A DNA stretch of 64,000 bases from Fusarium oxysporum f. sp. lycopersici 4287 (GCF_000149955.1 NC_031000.1:1377163-1441162), one strand, 5' to 3'. Counted from the first letter of the stretch, positions 1 to 10,675 are shown. Notes: generated from the letters alone by a model not told the origin. A program made the numbers and translations.

Positions 1-175
1 CATTAGGGTCACCTGGATCTTTACCGAAAAGCGGACCGTCATCGTCCCAGTGATGATCGAACAAGGCTTCGATAGCATCAGCCTCAAGGGGTAAAGCGCA
101 AATAATGGCTATCTCGAAGCCACGACGGTTGTTCGGACGGGGTGGTAGGGGTGGTAGAGGCGATGGCGTTGACAT
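1..175 (-). CDS. NLR-type protein, start of nucleoside phosphorylase (PNP_UDP/Pfs) domain, partial
   Basis: Reading the minus strand from an ATG at 173-175 gives a short proline-rich leader and then the residues FEIAIICALPLEADAIEALF, followed by a D/G-rich stretch ending in GKDPGDPN at the window edge. This is the characteristic start of the nucleoside-phosphorylase-like (Pfs) domain at the N terminus of many fungal NLR proteins, usually followed by NB-ARC or NACHT and ankyrin or TPR repeats. Family knowledge suggests such proteins act in non-self recognition or programmed cell death. Only about 58 residues are inside the window, so the effector-to-repeat architecture and intactness cannot be judged. 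There are no stops or frameshifts in the visible part. Confidence 0.75.
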   Translation of the reverse strand, partial: MSTPSPLPPLPPRPNNRRGFEIAIICALPLEADAIEALFDHHWDDDGPLFGKDPGDPN

Positions 176-1070
176 CGTAGAGGTGCGGCTCGATCGAACA
201 ATCGATGAAATCGGACGAACCTCGAGACCATCGTCTGGAAAATTATCGGCCTCAACGAGGCACCCCAAGAGAACCAGTGCCGAGAGTAGGTAAGAAAAAG
301 GCAGAAACATCTGAAATTGATAAAGGTATTAGGTAATCGATTAAGCAAAATGTAATAATAGGCATTCAAACCTCTGAAACACAATGAACCCCTACGGCGT
401 CGCTCACTGGTGGTGGATAGGACTATGAAGTTTGTCTCGTCGAGTATTGCTACACACCGTCGATCGTAGATTAGGAAGGGGAGACAAATCTGAGGCACTC
501 AGGATTGAGCGGGGAAACGTCAAAACCAGCCCAGCCCTGCGATGCACATCCCTGCTCGTGACTTATTATGTGTCGCTGAAGAAGCTAAACCCCCGGAATA
601 TCTAACTGTCCGAGTGGCTCTAGGGTAAGCAAATGTTGGGACAATCATCGCCTTTGTTCCTGCTAACTCTTCGTGAGTTCGATAGACTAGATGATGATGT
701 GTCGCAAGTAGCATTTTCGATTATCATATCCTCAAGTGTGAGGGCTATGAACAAGAATTGGACCTGGAGATTCCATAGGTGATACTTCAATATCGTAAAT
801 GGATTAGCTACGTGTTATAGGATTGTAAGTTCTAAGCCGAGAAAGTTCTTGACCTTGAGGCGCTAGCTAGTTTGATCCATAACCCAGCCTATTTTTAGCC
901 CATTTTAGCCTTACTGGTATGACTTGGTATACCGGTAATACCATGATATTGAGATTTCTTTAAACCATACCAAGTCTTGGCGGTATTGACCATACCAATA
1001 CCAATTCATACCACACCATTCCGATCACCGAGCTATCCCGAGCCTCAATGGTAGATTAGGCAAAACAGCA
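176..1070. other. Intergenic region with TACC-type repeats
   Basis: No convincing coding potential was seen. It should hold the promoter of the leftward NLR gene and the 3' flank of the dehydrogenase. Positions about 905-1015 are rich in GGTAT and ATACC(A) words on both strands, forming imperfect inverted repeats. Confidence 0.4.
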
Positions 1071-2508
1071 TCACAACGCTGTGTCCATCATGTCTATGCT
1101 CCATTTCCACAACGTCTCCCTCAGCTCGTCATTCTTAGCGGCTTCTGAGAGCTTGGCCTCGGTGGCGTCCCAGCTATAACCATACCAAAACTTCTCCGAC
1201 AGTGGACCAACGTCAAAATACCTGCCGCTCAACTTCCGTGACGCGATCTCGGGGTCGGTCGTGAGTAGGAGCGTGGTGCGGGCGCCGTCCAGGACGGGGA
1301 TGCTGGTCATTCGCACGACCGACGACGTGAGGAAGGCGATCCAGGGTGGGATGGCGGCGGAATCAGTGGCGGCGGACGTACCTATAGTACCTGGAGTTTG
1401 GAGAAGTCAGCGATGGAGGAGATGGAGGGGTTGGAGGGTAATGACCTGGATTGAGGCAGTTGACGAATATGTTACCTTGTCCAGATTCCTGGAGGTGTTT
1501 GTGAAGAGCGAGGGTAAAGAGGATATTTGCGAGTTTTGAGCGGGCGTATCTAAGTTCTTTGTTAGTGTTAAAATCCTTGTCATATGTGGTTCAAGTTTTT
1601 GGCATTAACAGGAATACCTTTGCAAGCTTGCTTGCACATCCGCTATTGTCTGTAGGCTTGCCAGCCTTTCAACGCGCAGGTCCTTAAAATCAATGATGTC
1701 GCCTGGTACGGCTTTATACATTCGGTGAGCATGAGATGCGACAACGACGATCCTGGCGTCGCCAAAGCGTTTGGACGTTTCCTTGATGAGATCCTGCAGT
1801 TTGTCTTTGTGAGTGATATTTTTAATAACGGATGGAGCAAGGTTGCCCACCAGGCACCTACCAAGAGGTTGTAAATAAATACAAAGTGTCCGAGATGCTA
1901 AGGTTTGAAATGATTAGCCTCCACCCATCGAGATCGGCAATTTTCCACCACTCTTACGTTGGTCTAATATCGCGTTAGTCATAGGTCACACGTGCAGCAG
2001 CGTAGTAAACCTACACCAAACTGAATCTCCAACCCATCCATTGTCAGAGTCTGAGGCTATAGAGTGTTAGCAACAATGCCCATCAGAGCTATGACAGGAA
2101 TGTCCTTTTCAATCTTGGCCCTACCATCACAGAGAGAGCGGCATTAGCAACCACGACGTCAAGCCTCGTCTCGAGCTTCTCAAACTGCTTCGCCGCGTGA
2201 ATGCAGCTCTTCATGTCTGACAAGTCCAGTTTCAAAAACCTCAAAGACTCAGAATGACCGGGAACTGATAAGTCTTCTAACAACTGTTGAAATTTCTTCT
2301 TTGAGCGGGACGCCACGTATACTCGAGCATTACGTCGCAGAAGTTGGGTCACCGTTTCCTTGCCGATTCCAGTTGCGCCTCTGTAGCCGCACGGTCATTA
2401 GCCAGGTCCAATGCAGTTGATTCGTACTTGCCCTGTCACAATCATGACTTTTCCTGATAGATCAGGAATGTACACTTCTGGTGAAAATTGCTTCCTGAAT
2501 GGCTCCAT
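1071..2508 (-). pseudogene. Short-chain dehydrogenase/reductase (retinol-dehydrogenase-like), probably disrupted
   Basis: An NAD(P)H-dependent oxidoreductase can be assembled from six exons: 2508-2432, 2380-2125, 2056-2015, 1897-1618, 1549-1446 and 1381-1071. The start is MEPFRKQF. The cofactor motif TGGATGIG is formed across intron 1, and the catalytic motif appears as YARSK, followed by LANILFT and NPG. Intron 1 (2431-2381) is of the rare GC-AG type, with donor GCAAGT and acceptor CTACAG. In exon 4, near 1840-1862, 23 extra bases lie between codons for NLL and APSVIK; they shift the frame and are too short to be an intron. Without them the exons sum to a multiple of three (348 codons plus stop). 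A weak donor (GTCATT) is needed for the last intron. I read this as a recently broken gene. The substrate is unknown. Confidence 0.65.
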
Positions 2509-2977
2509 ACTGAAAGCTCTTCACTGTTCTGGGTCAATCAGGCATCGCAACATAATTTTGAATTAACCAAGGCTTCCTCTTATACTGAAAGGTTAGGTAT
2601 GCCAAAAGTAAAAGCTATCTGCTGGGTGGAGATGTCCTGGAAACCTTAATTCGTTTAGCTGAAGAAGCTTGTGGGACTAGGCCGGACATAGGGGTTAGCA
2701 GCTTCCCGACCCTGGGTATAGATGGCTTAGGTCCGGTATCTCCTCAATTAGCTACTTCAACTATATGATAGGTTAAATATGGTTAGCATAGTTTGATTAT
2801 ATTTGATATTATACAAGATTAGTAAACTAAGTTGACTGAAGCGGGTCTCGTACTATAAGTCAAATAGGGTCGGTTCGACTTAAATTCTCTTAGGTTATTA
2901 GTTAAAATATGTGGGGGTGACTGGAGTCACGTATGTGGTGAGACTGAGTCGTAATAATAGGAGCTTGTCTGCCAGAG
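2509..2977. other. AT-rich intergenic region
   Basis: Dehydrogenase promoter side and 5' flank of the LINE fragment. Positions 2760-2830 are AT-rich. No gene seen. Confidence 0.4.
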
Positions 2978-3697
2978 ATGAAACATCGAGCCATTATGAT
3001 CTTGACGAGGAACGGATTAGCGGCACAGGCCATAGGCAACCCTCGCCAACAATCGCGTCAAGGGCATATCCGAGAGATATATGATGCTGTAGAGAAGCTT
3101 CGAGGAGAGGGGAACGGAGTCAACCTCATCTGGCTACTCTCTAACAGTGAGCTCGAAATCCAGAAGATAGCCAAGACGTCGGCCCGTCATGCAAAGGAGC
3201 CGTACGTCACGCCGCGTAAGGGGGCAGTCAAAGCGAAGACTACAATTCTCAGTCAAACAAAAGCAGATCTGCGAAGTGAGAGGAGACTGCCAGAGGGAGT
3301 CGGCAGGCATTCTAGAAAGGTTGACTCAGCTCTGCCCGGTCCACATACTCGCCTGTTATACGACCAGTTGTGGTGGAAGGAAGCCAGCGTGCTGGCTCAG
3401 CTCAGAACTCGAATGTCGCGATTGAATGGTTACCAATATCAGGTCATGGCAGCACCGACGGATGAGTGCCCGTGTGGGCGAGCAAAAGAAACGGTAGAGC
3501 ATTTCCTCTTCTGTTGCGAGAAGTGGACGATATACCGTAGAGAGACGCTACAATGTACGGAAGAAAAACACGGCAACCTCTCCTTTCACCTAGATGGCAA
3601 GGCAGCATCAGATGGACAGAAATGGACACCAGACATGGACGCGGCGGGGGCCATGATCAGGTTCGCGATCGCTACAGGTCGCCTGGAACAGCGATAA
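2978..3697 (+). pseudogene. Non-LTR retrotransposon (Tad-type LINE) ORF2, C-terminal fragment
   Basis: A 239-residue open stretch contains an RNase H-like segment (AIGNPRQQS, then a conserved W and an ARHAKEP-type end) and a zinc-binding tail (CPCGRAKETVEHFLFCC) that follows RNase H in fungal LINE ORF2 proteins. The endonuclease and reverse transcriptase parts are missing, and an in-frame stop lies shortly upstream, so this is a 5'-truncated copy. It is not expected to move. The visible Met is internal to the original protein. The sequence after the stop (to about 4080) is probably the element's 3' untranslated part, and a piece of it recurs near 41421. Confidence 0.75.
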
Positions 3698-4606
3698 CAG
3701 AAACATTACTAACTTATTGATTCTCAACTCATCTAACAATAGCTACCCCTCGAACAACCAAAAGCAGGCAATGCTTCAGCCGCCGAAGATAGGAAACTGA
3801 ACACTTGGAGAAACCGGGCTTCAAGGTGGCTTGCTACATACTGATACCTAACGAGGATAAGGGAGAAGAACGATGACTAGATTCGAAAGAATAAGCCCAG
3901 ATTCGTAATGATTTGGTGAGAGTAAGGTAATAATTAGAGAGATTTTATGTAATTTTAGCTTCAGAGCCCCTTGGGTGTTGGCCTACCGGGCGTAGTAGAC
4001 TTGCGTGTGTGTATATGTATTAGGAGCTTGAGCGTGGTGAAGCCGGCCACTTCCTTGTCTGGGCCGCTCGCTTATTATATACGTCAACTTCTTAGTAAGT
4101 GATTATTAATATTGCTCTGTAGGGAGTACTAAAAGACAAATTTCTATTTTAATACACACAAATATTATATAATACCAAGAATGGCCTCTTGGTCATCTTG
4201 CCGATATAAACTAATCATGGCTTAGTGTGCATGAAAATAAAACGGACCCCTGTTTTAATGTACAAGAGTCCGGGCTAATACCGATTACTGATCAAGGGCC
4301 ATCACTAAACCCCCAGTCGCGATTCAAGGCCAAAAATAACTAACTACTCCACATGCATTTCTTATCGGCCATCTTATATAATTATACCGGCGGGGAAGTA
4401 AGGGTTTAAGCGCGAAGACGAAGGGCACGATGATAAGCAGAGCCTTGTCTCTGCCTTGGCTTCAAAATAAAACCTGCTCAACATCTTGAGTTGAATTGCT
4501 GCATTTCATCGTCTTGCTTGATCCTTCTTCTTCAGTATCTGCATCTCTTTTACTAGTCGCGAGAGAAAGAGTTAGGTTTATCCATCTTATAAATAGCCTC
4601 GTCAAC
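3698..4606. other. LINE 3' flank and thiolase promoter
   Basis: No gene. The segment 3773-3820 shares about 45 bases, with few differences, with 41421-41466 and is probably LINE 3' untranslated sequence. From about 4370 to 4606 lies the CT-rich presumed promoter and leader of the acetyl-CoA acetyltransferase fragment. Confidence 0.4.
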
Positions 4607-4950
4607 ATGGCCGGTCTTCCTCCTGTTTACATTGTGTCGGTGGCCCGTACGCCAATCGGCTCGTTTCTTGGGTATATTAACCTTTCTTGACCAGGAGGCC
4701 ACTCCAGTTCTGTCTTCCTCTGTTAAGCTCATGCTGCTAATATTCACAGCTCGCTGTCGAGCTTAACAGCCATTCAACTAGGTTCTACTGCTATCAGGGG
4801 TATAGATGGGCCTACCTTGAGATACTGATATAAGGAAATCTTTTGGCTGACCATTACTGCTCATAGCTGCTGTTGAACGAGCCGGTATTGAATCTAAGGA
4901 GGTTAACGAGATCTATTTTGGCAATGTCCTCAGTGCTGGGTTAGTGCATC
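4607..4950 (+). pseudogene. ERG10: Acetyl-CoA C-acetyltransferase (thiolase), 5' fragment
   Basis: Three exons encode the N terminus of a biosynthetic thiolase, which condenses two acetyl-CoA into acetoacetyl-CoA at the start of the mevalonate/ergosterol pathway. Exon 1 starts MAGLPPVYIVSVARTPIG at 4607. Exon 2 gives SLSSLTAIQLGSTAIRA. Exon 3 gives AAVERAGIESKEVNEIYF then GNVLSAG. Introns have GTATAT, GTATAG and GTTAGT donors. Ten bases into intron 3 the sequence changes abruptly to the terminal repeat of a hAT element at 4951, and no thiolase sequence follows the element at 7856. The active-site Cys and the remaining roughly 300 residues are therefore missing. It is probably a duplicated, truncated copy, since the pathway is essential and a core copy is expected elsewhere. 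Confidence 0.85.
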
Positions 4951-7855
4951 CAGCGCTCATCATAAATCAATCAAATCAACTTTGAGGTAAAAGTTGATTT
5001 GTTTGATGGGGCTTCGGTCCAAAGTTGATTTGTTTGATTTGATTGGCTCGTCTCAATCAATTGTATGGGAGGCCTATATATTGAGTATGTGAAGGTATTA
5101 CGCCGGATCCAAAGCCTCAATTACCAACCCAACTGCCCACCTTTACCCCGCCGTGTCGGACCCAGTTCCTCAGACAATGAACTCGCTCCAGCGTGTCGGC
5201 GCCCATTGCGAGCCTTTGCGATGTTAGTGTCAGCTTGGCTAGGCTGAACTGCCTCTCGCAGTCGGTTGCCATAGCCGGAATGGCAAAGACATCCAAGGCA
5301 AAGCTGCTTAGCACCGGGAATGAAGGCTTGTGGTCCCTCCACCATTGGATTGGCTCTTGCGTATCTTGTGGCTCAAGACGGAGGTATTTGTCCATCTCGC
5401 TAACACTGCTGCTCGTTGCAAATGCCTTTTTCGTTCTGCTGTTGATCCATTGCGTGTAGTGATCATCCTCTTTACCCCTGTTCGTTAATGATGAAGCAGA
5501 CTTCGACTGTAAGTCGTCCGTCCGCTGGTTCGATTGATACCACCGCGCGAAGTAGTCCTTTATGCCCGCCTTCGCATCGCGAACCCAGGCCAATTGCTCC
5601 TCAGTGGCCCAAGTAGCCTCCAACCAGCTGATGCCGAATCTCGGATGAAGGATGACTGCTGCCGCAAACAAGGGAGATTCTCCGAGCTTGCTGTAGTATT
5701 CATCCAGCTTCTTCCAGCCGTTGTTGATCGATGCCCGAATATATGCTCGGTGGTCTGCTGGTAATGAGCTCTTCTGGGAAATCTTAGACGCCGGCGGCTT
5801 GTCAAGCGCCGCATACTCAGCCTGAGAATGCTCCGGCAAGGCAGCTACCGTGAAAGTTGGCGCTTGACTTCGCTGTTGGGATACATAGACCTCTTCCCCA
5901 TCGAAGCGAGCAGGGCGACGGCGGGAACGGGCCGGCCGGATGTTAGCACCCCTCAGAGGCGCAGACGCTCTTCCAATTAGTTCGGGATCATTTAGATTCG
6001 TCGCCCTTATTGTTTCGGTCGCGAACTCATTGTAGAAGCCTTTTCCAGTCTTCAAAATGCTCGAGCAGGTATTCCATTCCTACCAGGACTTCCCACAGGC
6101 GCCCATGGCTGTCGCCTTTACCCCAGCCTTGGGTTCGCATTGTCTGATGATATAAAGGCGTAAGTATCTCGTTAACCTCACCAAGCACGCGCCAATCCTC
6201 GTTGGATAAGATGTCATCAGCAGGGATACGTTTTTCTTCGTCTTTCTCGCCTTCGAGTGCAAAGATGTAGGCCCTGATGTCAGTCTGCTTCCGCAAAGCC
6301 CTCTCTATCATCATATAAGTAGAATTCCACCGCGTCTCATTGTTCAAGATGACCTCAAGCTCGGCGGGTTGATTCCTCGCAAAGATGGTACCCTTCGTCC
6401 TCCTGCTCGTGAGCGATGCGCTTGAAATATTCGCTGCGCTGAGGTGAGGATCTGATGAACTTGACGATATTGTGCAGCTTCCCAATTGGGCCCTTCGAAC
6501 GCCAATGGCGAAGATCTTGCTCCTGAAGACCTCTCATGCCGTTGATATCTGACTCTAGCTCGAAAGATTCGGCGTCTTTACCGAAAAGAAACGCGCGGGC
6601 AACAAGGTTAAGAACGTGGCCGTAGCAACGCATGCGACGGGCCTTGGTATCAGCCGGCCGGATCGAAGGGTCGAGCTGCCGGTAGAAGTAAGAGAGACAG
6701 GTATCGTTCGTAGTCACGTTATCAGAAATGACCGTGCCAACCTGTCCTCGGATATCCCACAGTTGAACGATTTCGAACAATGTCTCGGCAAGATTCTCAC
6801 CACTGTGGATACCTAGCTGACGGCGTAGGTAGAGCGAGCAGCCTGGATTGTTGGTTCCCGAATTTGTCGATGAAGTGTGCAAAAACTGCCATTATCGCAA
6901 GACGGTTCGGTGATGTCCAGAGATCAAAGCTGATGTGTATTTTTGTTAGGGCGCTGCCTAGCTCCGCTTTGATGATAGCCGCCTTAGACTCGAAGATCTT
7001 CTGTAGCTCTCTGGTAATAGAACTGCTACTCCAAGGAATTTGGAGTGCTAGTTCATGGTCGAACTGATAGAAGAGCTCCTTTAGAAACTTGTGCTCGAAT
7101 ATTGTGAAGGGCACATCACTGTCAATGACGAACCCAACACTAAGTTCTTGTACAGCTTTGACCTTTGCCTTTGGTATTATGCTCTGGTCAAGCCGTGGTC
7201 GTTTGGGGGTTGCACGGGACTGGAGATCGATCGCGCTATCGTCGCTGGGGCTTGATTGACTCGCTGGGGTGATCCGATGGGCTCTGTGCAAGTCAGTATA
7301 TGGGATATGTTGGGATAGAGGATGGATCCATATTTGCGAAGATGATCTGCTGCAGAAGATGTCGCTTGTATTGAGAAGAATTCTGGCCGACCCTTCGTGT
7401 CGCATCGGCTGCAGCACCACACATGACCGATGGGCTGATCCTGGTGATTCAATTCAATGAACAACGTGCCGTGCGATCTGATCCAACTTTTTCTGCCTTT
7501 TGCACCTTTCCGAGCTAGCGAAACTTCGTGAACGAAGCGGCGGTTCTTCCAGACGACCTTCGGTAGATCCTCAATAGTCGGGTTAAAGGGCAGGTACCAA
7601 CGAGGCTACGGCTTTATATAGGGCTAAGAAGTATCGCCTATCTGTGGCCATCTTGTACAGGGTAGGACTGGGCGGAGGGCACGTCCAGGTTTAATCTTTT
7701 TGGGCAGTTCAGATGAAGCATGGCATATATCAACTTTATCATATCATGTCAACTTACAAATCGCTGGAATTGATTTGATTGAGGCAAGGAATTAACTAAG
7801 TTGATTGATTTGATTGGGGTGATTGATTGATTGAGTTGATTTATGATGAGCGCTG
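4951..7855 (-). mobile_element. hAT DNA transposon (hAT-1), full length but decayed
   Basis: A 2,905-bp element bounded by perfect 20-bp inverted repeats (4951-4970 and 7836-7855) beginning CAGCGCTC, the CAG start typical of hAT elements. Subterminal AATCAA/TTGATT-type words are repeated at both ends (about 4965-5070 and 7760-7840), as expected for transposase binding sites. The 8-bp flanks do not match (AGTGCATC at left, TTTTTTTC at right), so one flank was rearranged after insertion. The transposase runs on the minus strand. Confidence 0.8.
5117..7560 (-). pseudogene. hAT transposase (Restless/Hornet-like), frameshifted
   Basis: The parts of a hAT transposase appear in order on the minus strand. 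First is a BED-type zinc finger (CCSRCDTKG ... ADHLRK, near 7430-7340), then the catalytic-core blocks ISFDLWTSPNR (about 6900) and IHSGEN (about 6815), with VISDNVTTNDTC and RRMRCYGHVLNLVA. NNETRWNST (about 6340) follows, and finally the C-terminal dimerisation block DCERQFSLAKLTL (about 5220). Each boundary between blocks (near 6845, 6390 and 6040) needs a one- or two-base frame change, and none looks like an intron. I therefore call it dead. A frame problem also separates the zinc finger from the next block near 7200. It belongs to the same broad family as the copies at 42-44, 57.5 and 61-62 kb but is not closely similar to them. Confidence 0.8.
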
Positions 7856-8134
7856 TTTTTTTCCCGGTGGTGCGGGATCTTCCAGCGTTGCGGCAGTAGG
7901 TAATCTCTCGGCCTGTGTGCTGCCCGCAGCGATGGACGACAGTAGTGTTGTGACACATATTGAATGGCAGAGTAGTTGGAACAGAACAATGATAACGTTT
8001 ATGCTCCCAGTTTTAGCGGGAAAGAAAGTAACTTGTAAAAGCTGATGGTTAAATCCAATAGCAGTTTCCTCTAATAAAGCGCTTAAGGGCCTTATTATAC
8101 TAGAACGCGGCCCGCTCGTTCCCATTCAAGATGC
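7856..8134. other. Unassigned flank between hAT-1 and solo LTR
   Basis: Short open frames exist on both strands but none resembles a known protein. It does not continue the thiolase, which shows that the right flank of hAT-1 is not its original partner. Confidence 0.35.
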
Positions 8135-8330
8135 TGTTGTTTATATTGCGCAGTAGTGCTAGGTGAAAATATATATTTTATGAAACTTGATTGTTCATTA
8201 GTGAGATGAGAGTTCTTCTCAGGTTTATATCTCCAAATGATTTCATCTAGGACTTTAAACTTTAAATCTAGGACTTTCAGACTGTTAGTCTGAATCCTGA
8301 AGTGAAGGGGGATCCCCGGATTTTCCAACA
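8135..8330 (-). repeat. Solo LTR (family L1) with 5-bp target duplication
   Basis: A 196-bp copy reading, on the minus strand, from TGTTGGAAAATCC to AATATAAACAACA (TG...CA ends). It is flanked by the perfect direct repeat GATGC (8130-8134 and 8331-8335). No internal retrotransposon sequence is present, so it is the product of LTR-LTR recombination. Other copies are at 45095-45286 (complete), 23798-23986 (3' end lost) and 15591-15686 (3' half only). Confidence 0.85.
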
Positions 8331-8335
8331 GATGC

Positions 8336-9048
8336 CCTTAAATTGGTACCAACAAACATGAGCTAGATGTACAGATAACCAATCGTTCTTAACCGCGCGC
8401 CAATTTAGTATGATCTTATATTGCAATAGACCTCGGCTAAATGTATTTATAATTAAATCTTCTTAACCGCGCGCTACCAAAATTCCTTGGTGCTCTGCCA
8501 AGACACGAGGGGTATCGGAATTCCCTAACCTGTAGCAGGCGCTTGAATACAACATAGCCTCAATCATTATTTCCCTAAGTACCGAAAATTATTACGAAAA
8601 GCATCGTACGGCCCCAGACTTAATATATATCAGGTGCTCTAGTCCAGCCAAGTATATAATAATCCCTTAACCCTCTTTGTCAAACTCACGCAGTGGGACT
8701 CGTAAACATACCATACACATAACGAATCAGGAAGCCGAATTACCCGCCATCATCGCGCTAATCCTAAACCCCAGTGCCATCCCAAAGGGTTGTAAGACTT
8801 AAACTGCCAACTCCCCAAAATAAACCAGGATCTGTTATTAAGACTAACATGGTTCAGAGGTGTGATTGGGAATGTATGTCTCGTCTCTATAACCGCTTTA
8901 GCTCTGCCTGTACTAGACTTGTCCCAGGTACACGTGACACAGCCCCGCAGTCATTAACCGTGCCCTTCTGCCTGATAATGTAGCGTCCCCTTTACCTTCA
9001 CCTTTACCTCTCCATCTACACATCACAATTCACTAAATTCGACTAAAC
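8336..9048. other. Intergenic region, promoter of kinase-like gene
   Basis: No gene seen. AT-rich at its left, then a CT-rich leader (about 8985-9035) just before the ATG at 9049, as is common in fungal promoters. Confidence 0.4.
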
Positions 9049-10149
9049 ATGAGCGACCTAGCAGAAACAGATACAATGGACGATATTGCAGTCACTCAAC
9101 TTCATGGCGGCAATGGAAGTGGTGCAGATATGGTGTTTATGTTCAATGACAACCAGATTTCTGTGTCTATTTTTCCCAGTAACGGGTCGTCAACAAAGGA
9201 TACTCGTCAAATGGAGCCAAAAGACCGCCCTCTACAGGACCGTCTTGTTGATCTTATCTCTCGAGCTACCACGTGCCAGGACGACGACGAGTATGATAGG
9301 CTTGAGGATGAGGTTCTTGGCGTCATTCTGGATGCTGGAAGGCCTCTTTTCTCTCGTCCAATATCTTCGCAAGGAGCAGTCGCTCAAAACGGCCAATCTC
9401 TAAATCATCTACTGTTCCCTCCATTCCTTTATTTTCGGCTAGAGGCTCCTGCTAGTCACGCCTCCATTGTACCCATCAACCCAGCCGAGGCAAACACCAT
9501 TCTCACTATCGACCCTGCTCTCGACCCAGGCTTTGAGGAAGAGTTGGAAATCTGCCAAGACATACCTCGCTATATCCCCGAGGAAATCGTAGTCACCAAG
9601 TCATTTGTACGTGGTGCGAACACTGTTACCGCTGCCGTCCAGGTACGGGGGCGAGATATGTTCTGCAAGTCGCGTGGTCAACCCGGCGGGCTCTTTGGCA
9701 CCGGCGAGGGGCGAGAGCTTGAATGTCTTGGTGAGATTCTCAAAGCGTTCCCGCAACCAAACACAATACAGGTTCCCCAGCTTCTTGGTTATATTCATCA
9801 CAAGGACACCAAGCAGATCTTGGGGTTTCTTCGACAATGGGTGCCTGGGCGTAGGCTTAGCGATGTTGATATCACCACCGCTACGGTAGAAAAAAGGCAG
9901 AAATGGTCCGTCCAGATTTCTGAAACTATCAAGTGTCTTCACGAACATGGGTTGGTATGGGGAGACGGAAAGTCTAGTAATATCATCATCGATGAGCAGG
10001 ATAATGCTTGGCTAATTGATTTTGGGGGGGGATTTACAGAAGGGTGGGTCGATGAGGAGCTGGCTGAAACCAAAAAGGGAGATGAGCAGGCCCTGGCTAA
10101 GATTGTGGAATTGCTGAGCGAAGGTAATGACGCGTCCTCATCTTTGTAG
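9049..10149 (+). CDS. Protein kinase-like domain protein
   Basis: An intact, intronless 366-residue protein with a good start context (AAACATGAG). The C-terminal third carries the kinase-fold signature: catalytic loop HGLVWGDGKSSNIIID at about residues 299-314, and the metal-binding IDFGGGFTEGW at about 322-332. A plausible lysine-bearing N-lobe segment (MFCKSRG) and a hinge-like GFLRQWVPGR lie before it. The loop has WGDGKSSN in place of the HRDLKxxN of ordinary kinases. This is the pattern of a fungus-specific kinase/aminoglycoside-phosphotransferase-like family that is expanded in Fusarium-type genomes. The first 150 residues are acidic with no recognised domain. Substrate unknown. The reading frame is clean although the neighbours on both sides are transposon debris. 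Confidence 0.8.
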   Translation: MSDLAETDTMDDIAVTQLHGGNGSGADMVFMFNDNQISVSIFPSNGSSTKDTRQMEPKDRPLQDRLVDLISRATTCQDDDEYDRLEDEVLGVILDAGRPLFSRPISSQGAVAQNGQSLNHLLFPPFLYFRLEAPASHASIVPINPAEANTILTIDPALDPGFEEELEICQDIPRYIPEEIVVTKSFVRGANTVTAAVQVRGRDMFCKSRGQPGGLFGTGEGRELECLGEILKAFPQPNTIQVPQLLGYIHHKDTKQILGFLRQWVPGRRLSDVDITTATVEKRQKWSVQISETIKCLHEHGLVWGDGKSSNIIIDEQDNAWLIDFGGGFTEGWVDEELAETKKGDEQALAKIVELLSEGNDASSSL

Positions 10150-10166
10150 AACATGAAAGGTTTAAA

Positions 10167-10523
10167 TTAGAGATATTTATATAAGTCTTTGGTGCTTTTT
10201 TTCCATAGAAGCATTACCATATCTGGGTATTGGCACGATTTGTCCCCTTCGTACTCCAGATCCGCAGCTCGCCAGATCTCTTGCGGCTGGTAACATTTCC
10301 AGCACACAGCGTGCGGGTCCATCCATTCCTTCTTCTTGCTCTGGCAGTCCCGAAGTGCTTTTTGCTTAGCTCGAATCCAATTAAAACGTCGAGCGCAAGC
10401 CGTTACGACATGCTCAAACGATTTTCCTTCTACACGGCAATAGAGAAAGCAACCTTTCATTGTCCCAAGATCCCTTTCATACCGACTCAATTCTTCGTCA
10501 CATACTTGGGCCTGACGAATCAC
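10167..10523 (-). pseudogene. Cys/His-rich fragment, possibly helicase C-terminal region
   Basis: A 118-residue open frame on the minus strand, converging on the kinase-like gene 18 bases from its stop. It has paired cysteines and histidines (CFLYC ... FEHVVTAC, then CWKCYQPQEIW), suggesting zinc binding. From memory, similar Cys-rich tails follow RecQ-like helicase domains in fungal telomere-linked or transposon-linked proteins, but no helicase motif is present here. I cannot confirm the link. Upstream sequence on this strand (beyond 10523) does not extend it, so it is either a small gene or, more likely, a relic. Confidence 0.35.
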
Positions 10524-10587
10524 CTCGGTAGGGTCCGGTAAAGATCATCTCACTAACGGCAAGGCCAGCGCTTCAGTCTCATCAGGT

Positions 10588-10675
10588 GTTATGTTATGTT
10601 ATGTAAATTTTTCGTCCGGGGGGCCGTAGGCCCCAAAAAGTCTCCTAATGGAGCACAGGACGTGCTGAGCTAAAC
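10588..10675 (-). repeat. LINE-type 3' end with (CATAA)n tail, copy 1
   Basis: On the plus strand, a short (TTATG)n run is followed by TTTTTCGTCC, a GGGGCC/GGCCCC hairpin, CTCC..GGAG, and ACAGGACGTGCT. The same ordered block recurs at 11905-11995. Read on the minus strand it ends in a simple-repeat tail, as non-LTR retrotransposons often do. Nearby upstream sequence differs between the two copies, as expected from independent 5' truncation. Confidence 0.55.

Noticed and set aside
4943..7863. 8-bp target duplication for hAT-1
   Set aside because: AGTGCATC and TTTTTTTC do not match.
8691..8707. CAGTGGGACTCGTAAAC as a possible miniature impala (mimp) terminal repeat
   Set aside because: Only the first eight bases fit the mimp consensus as I remember it, and no inverted partner was seen within a few hundred bases.
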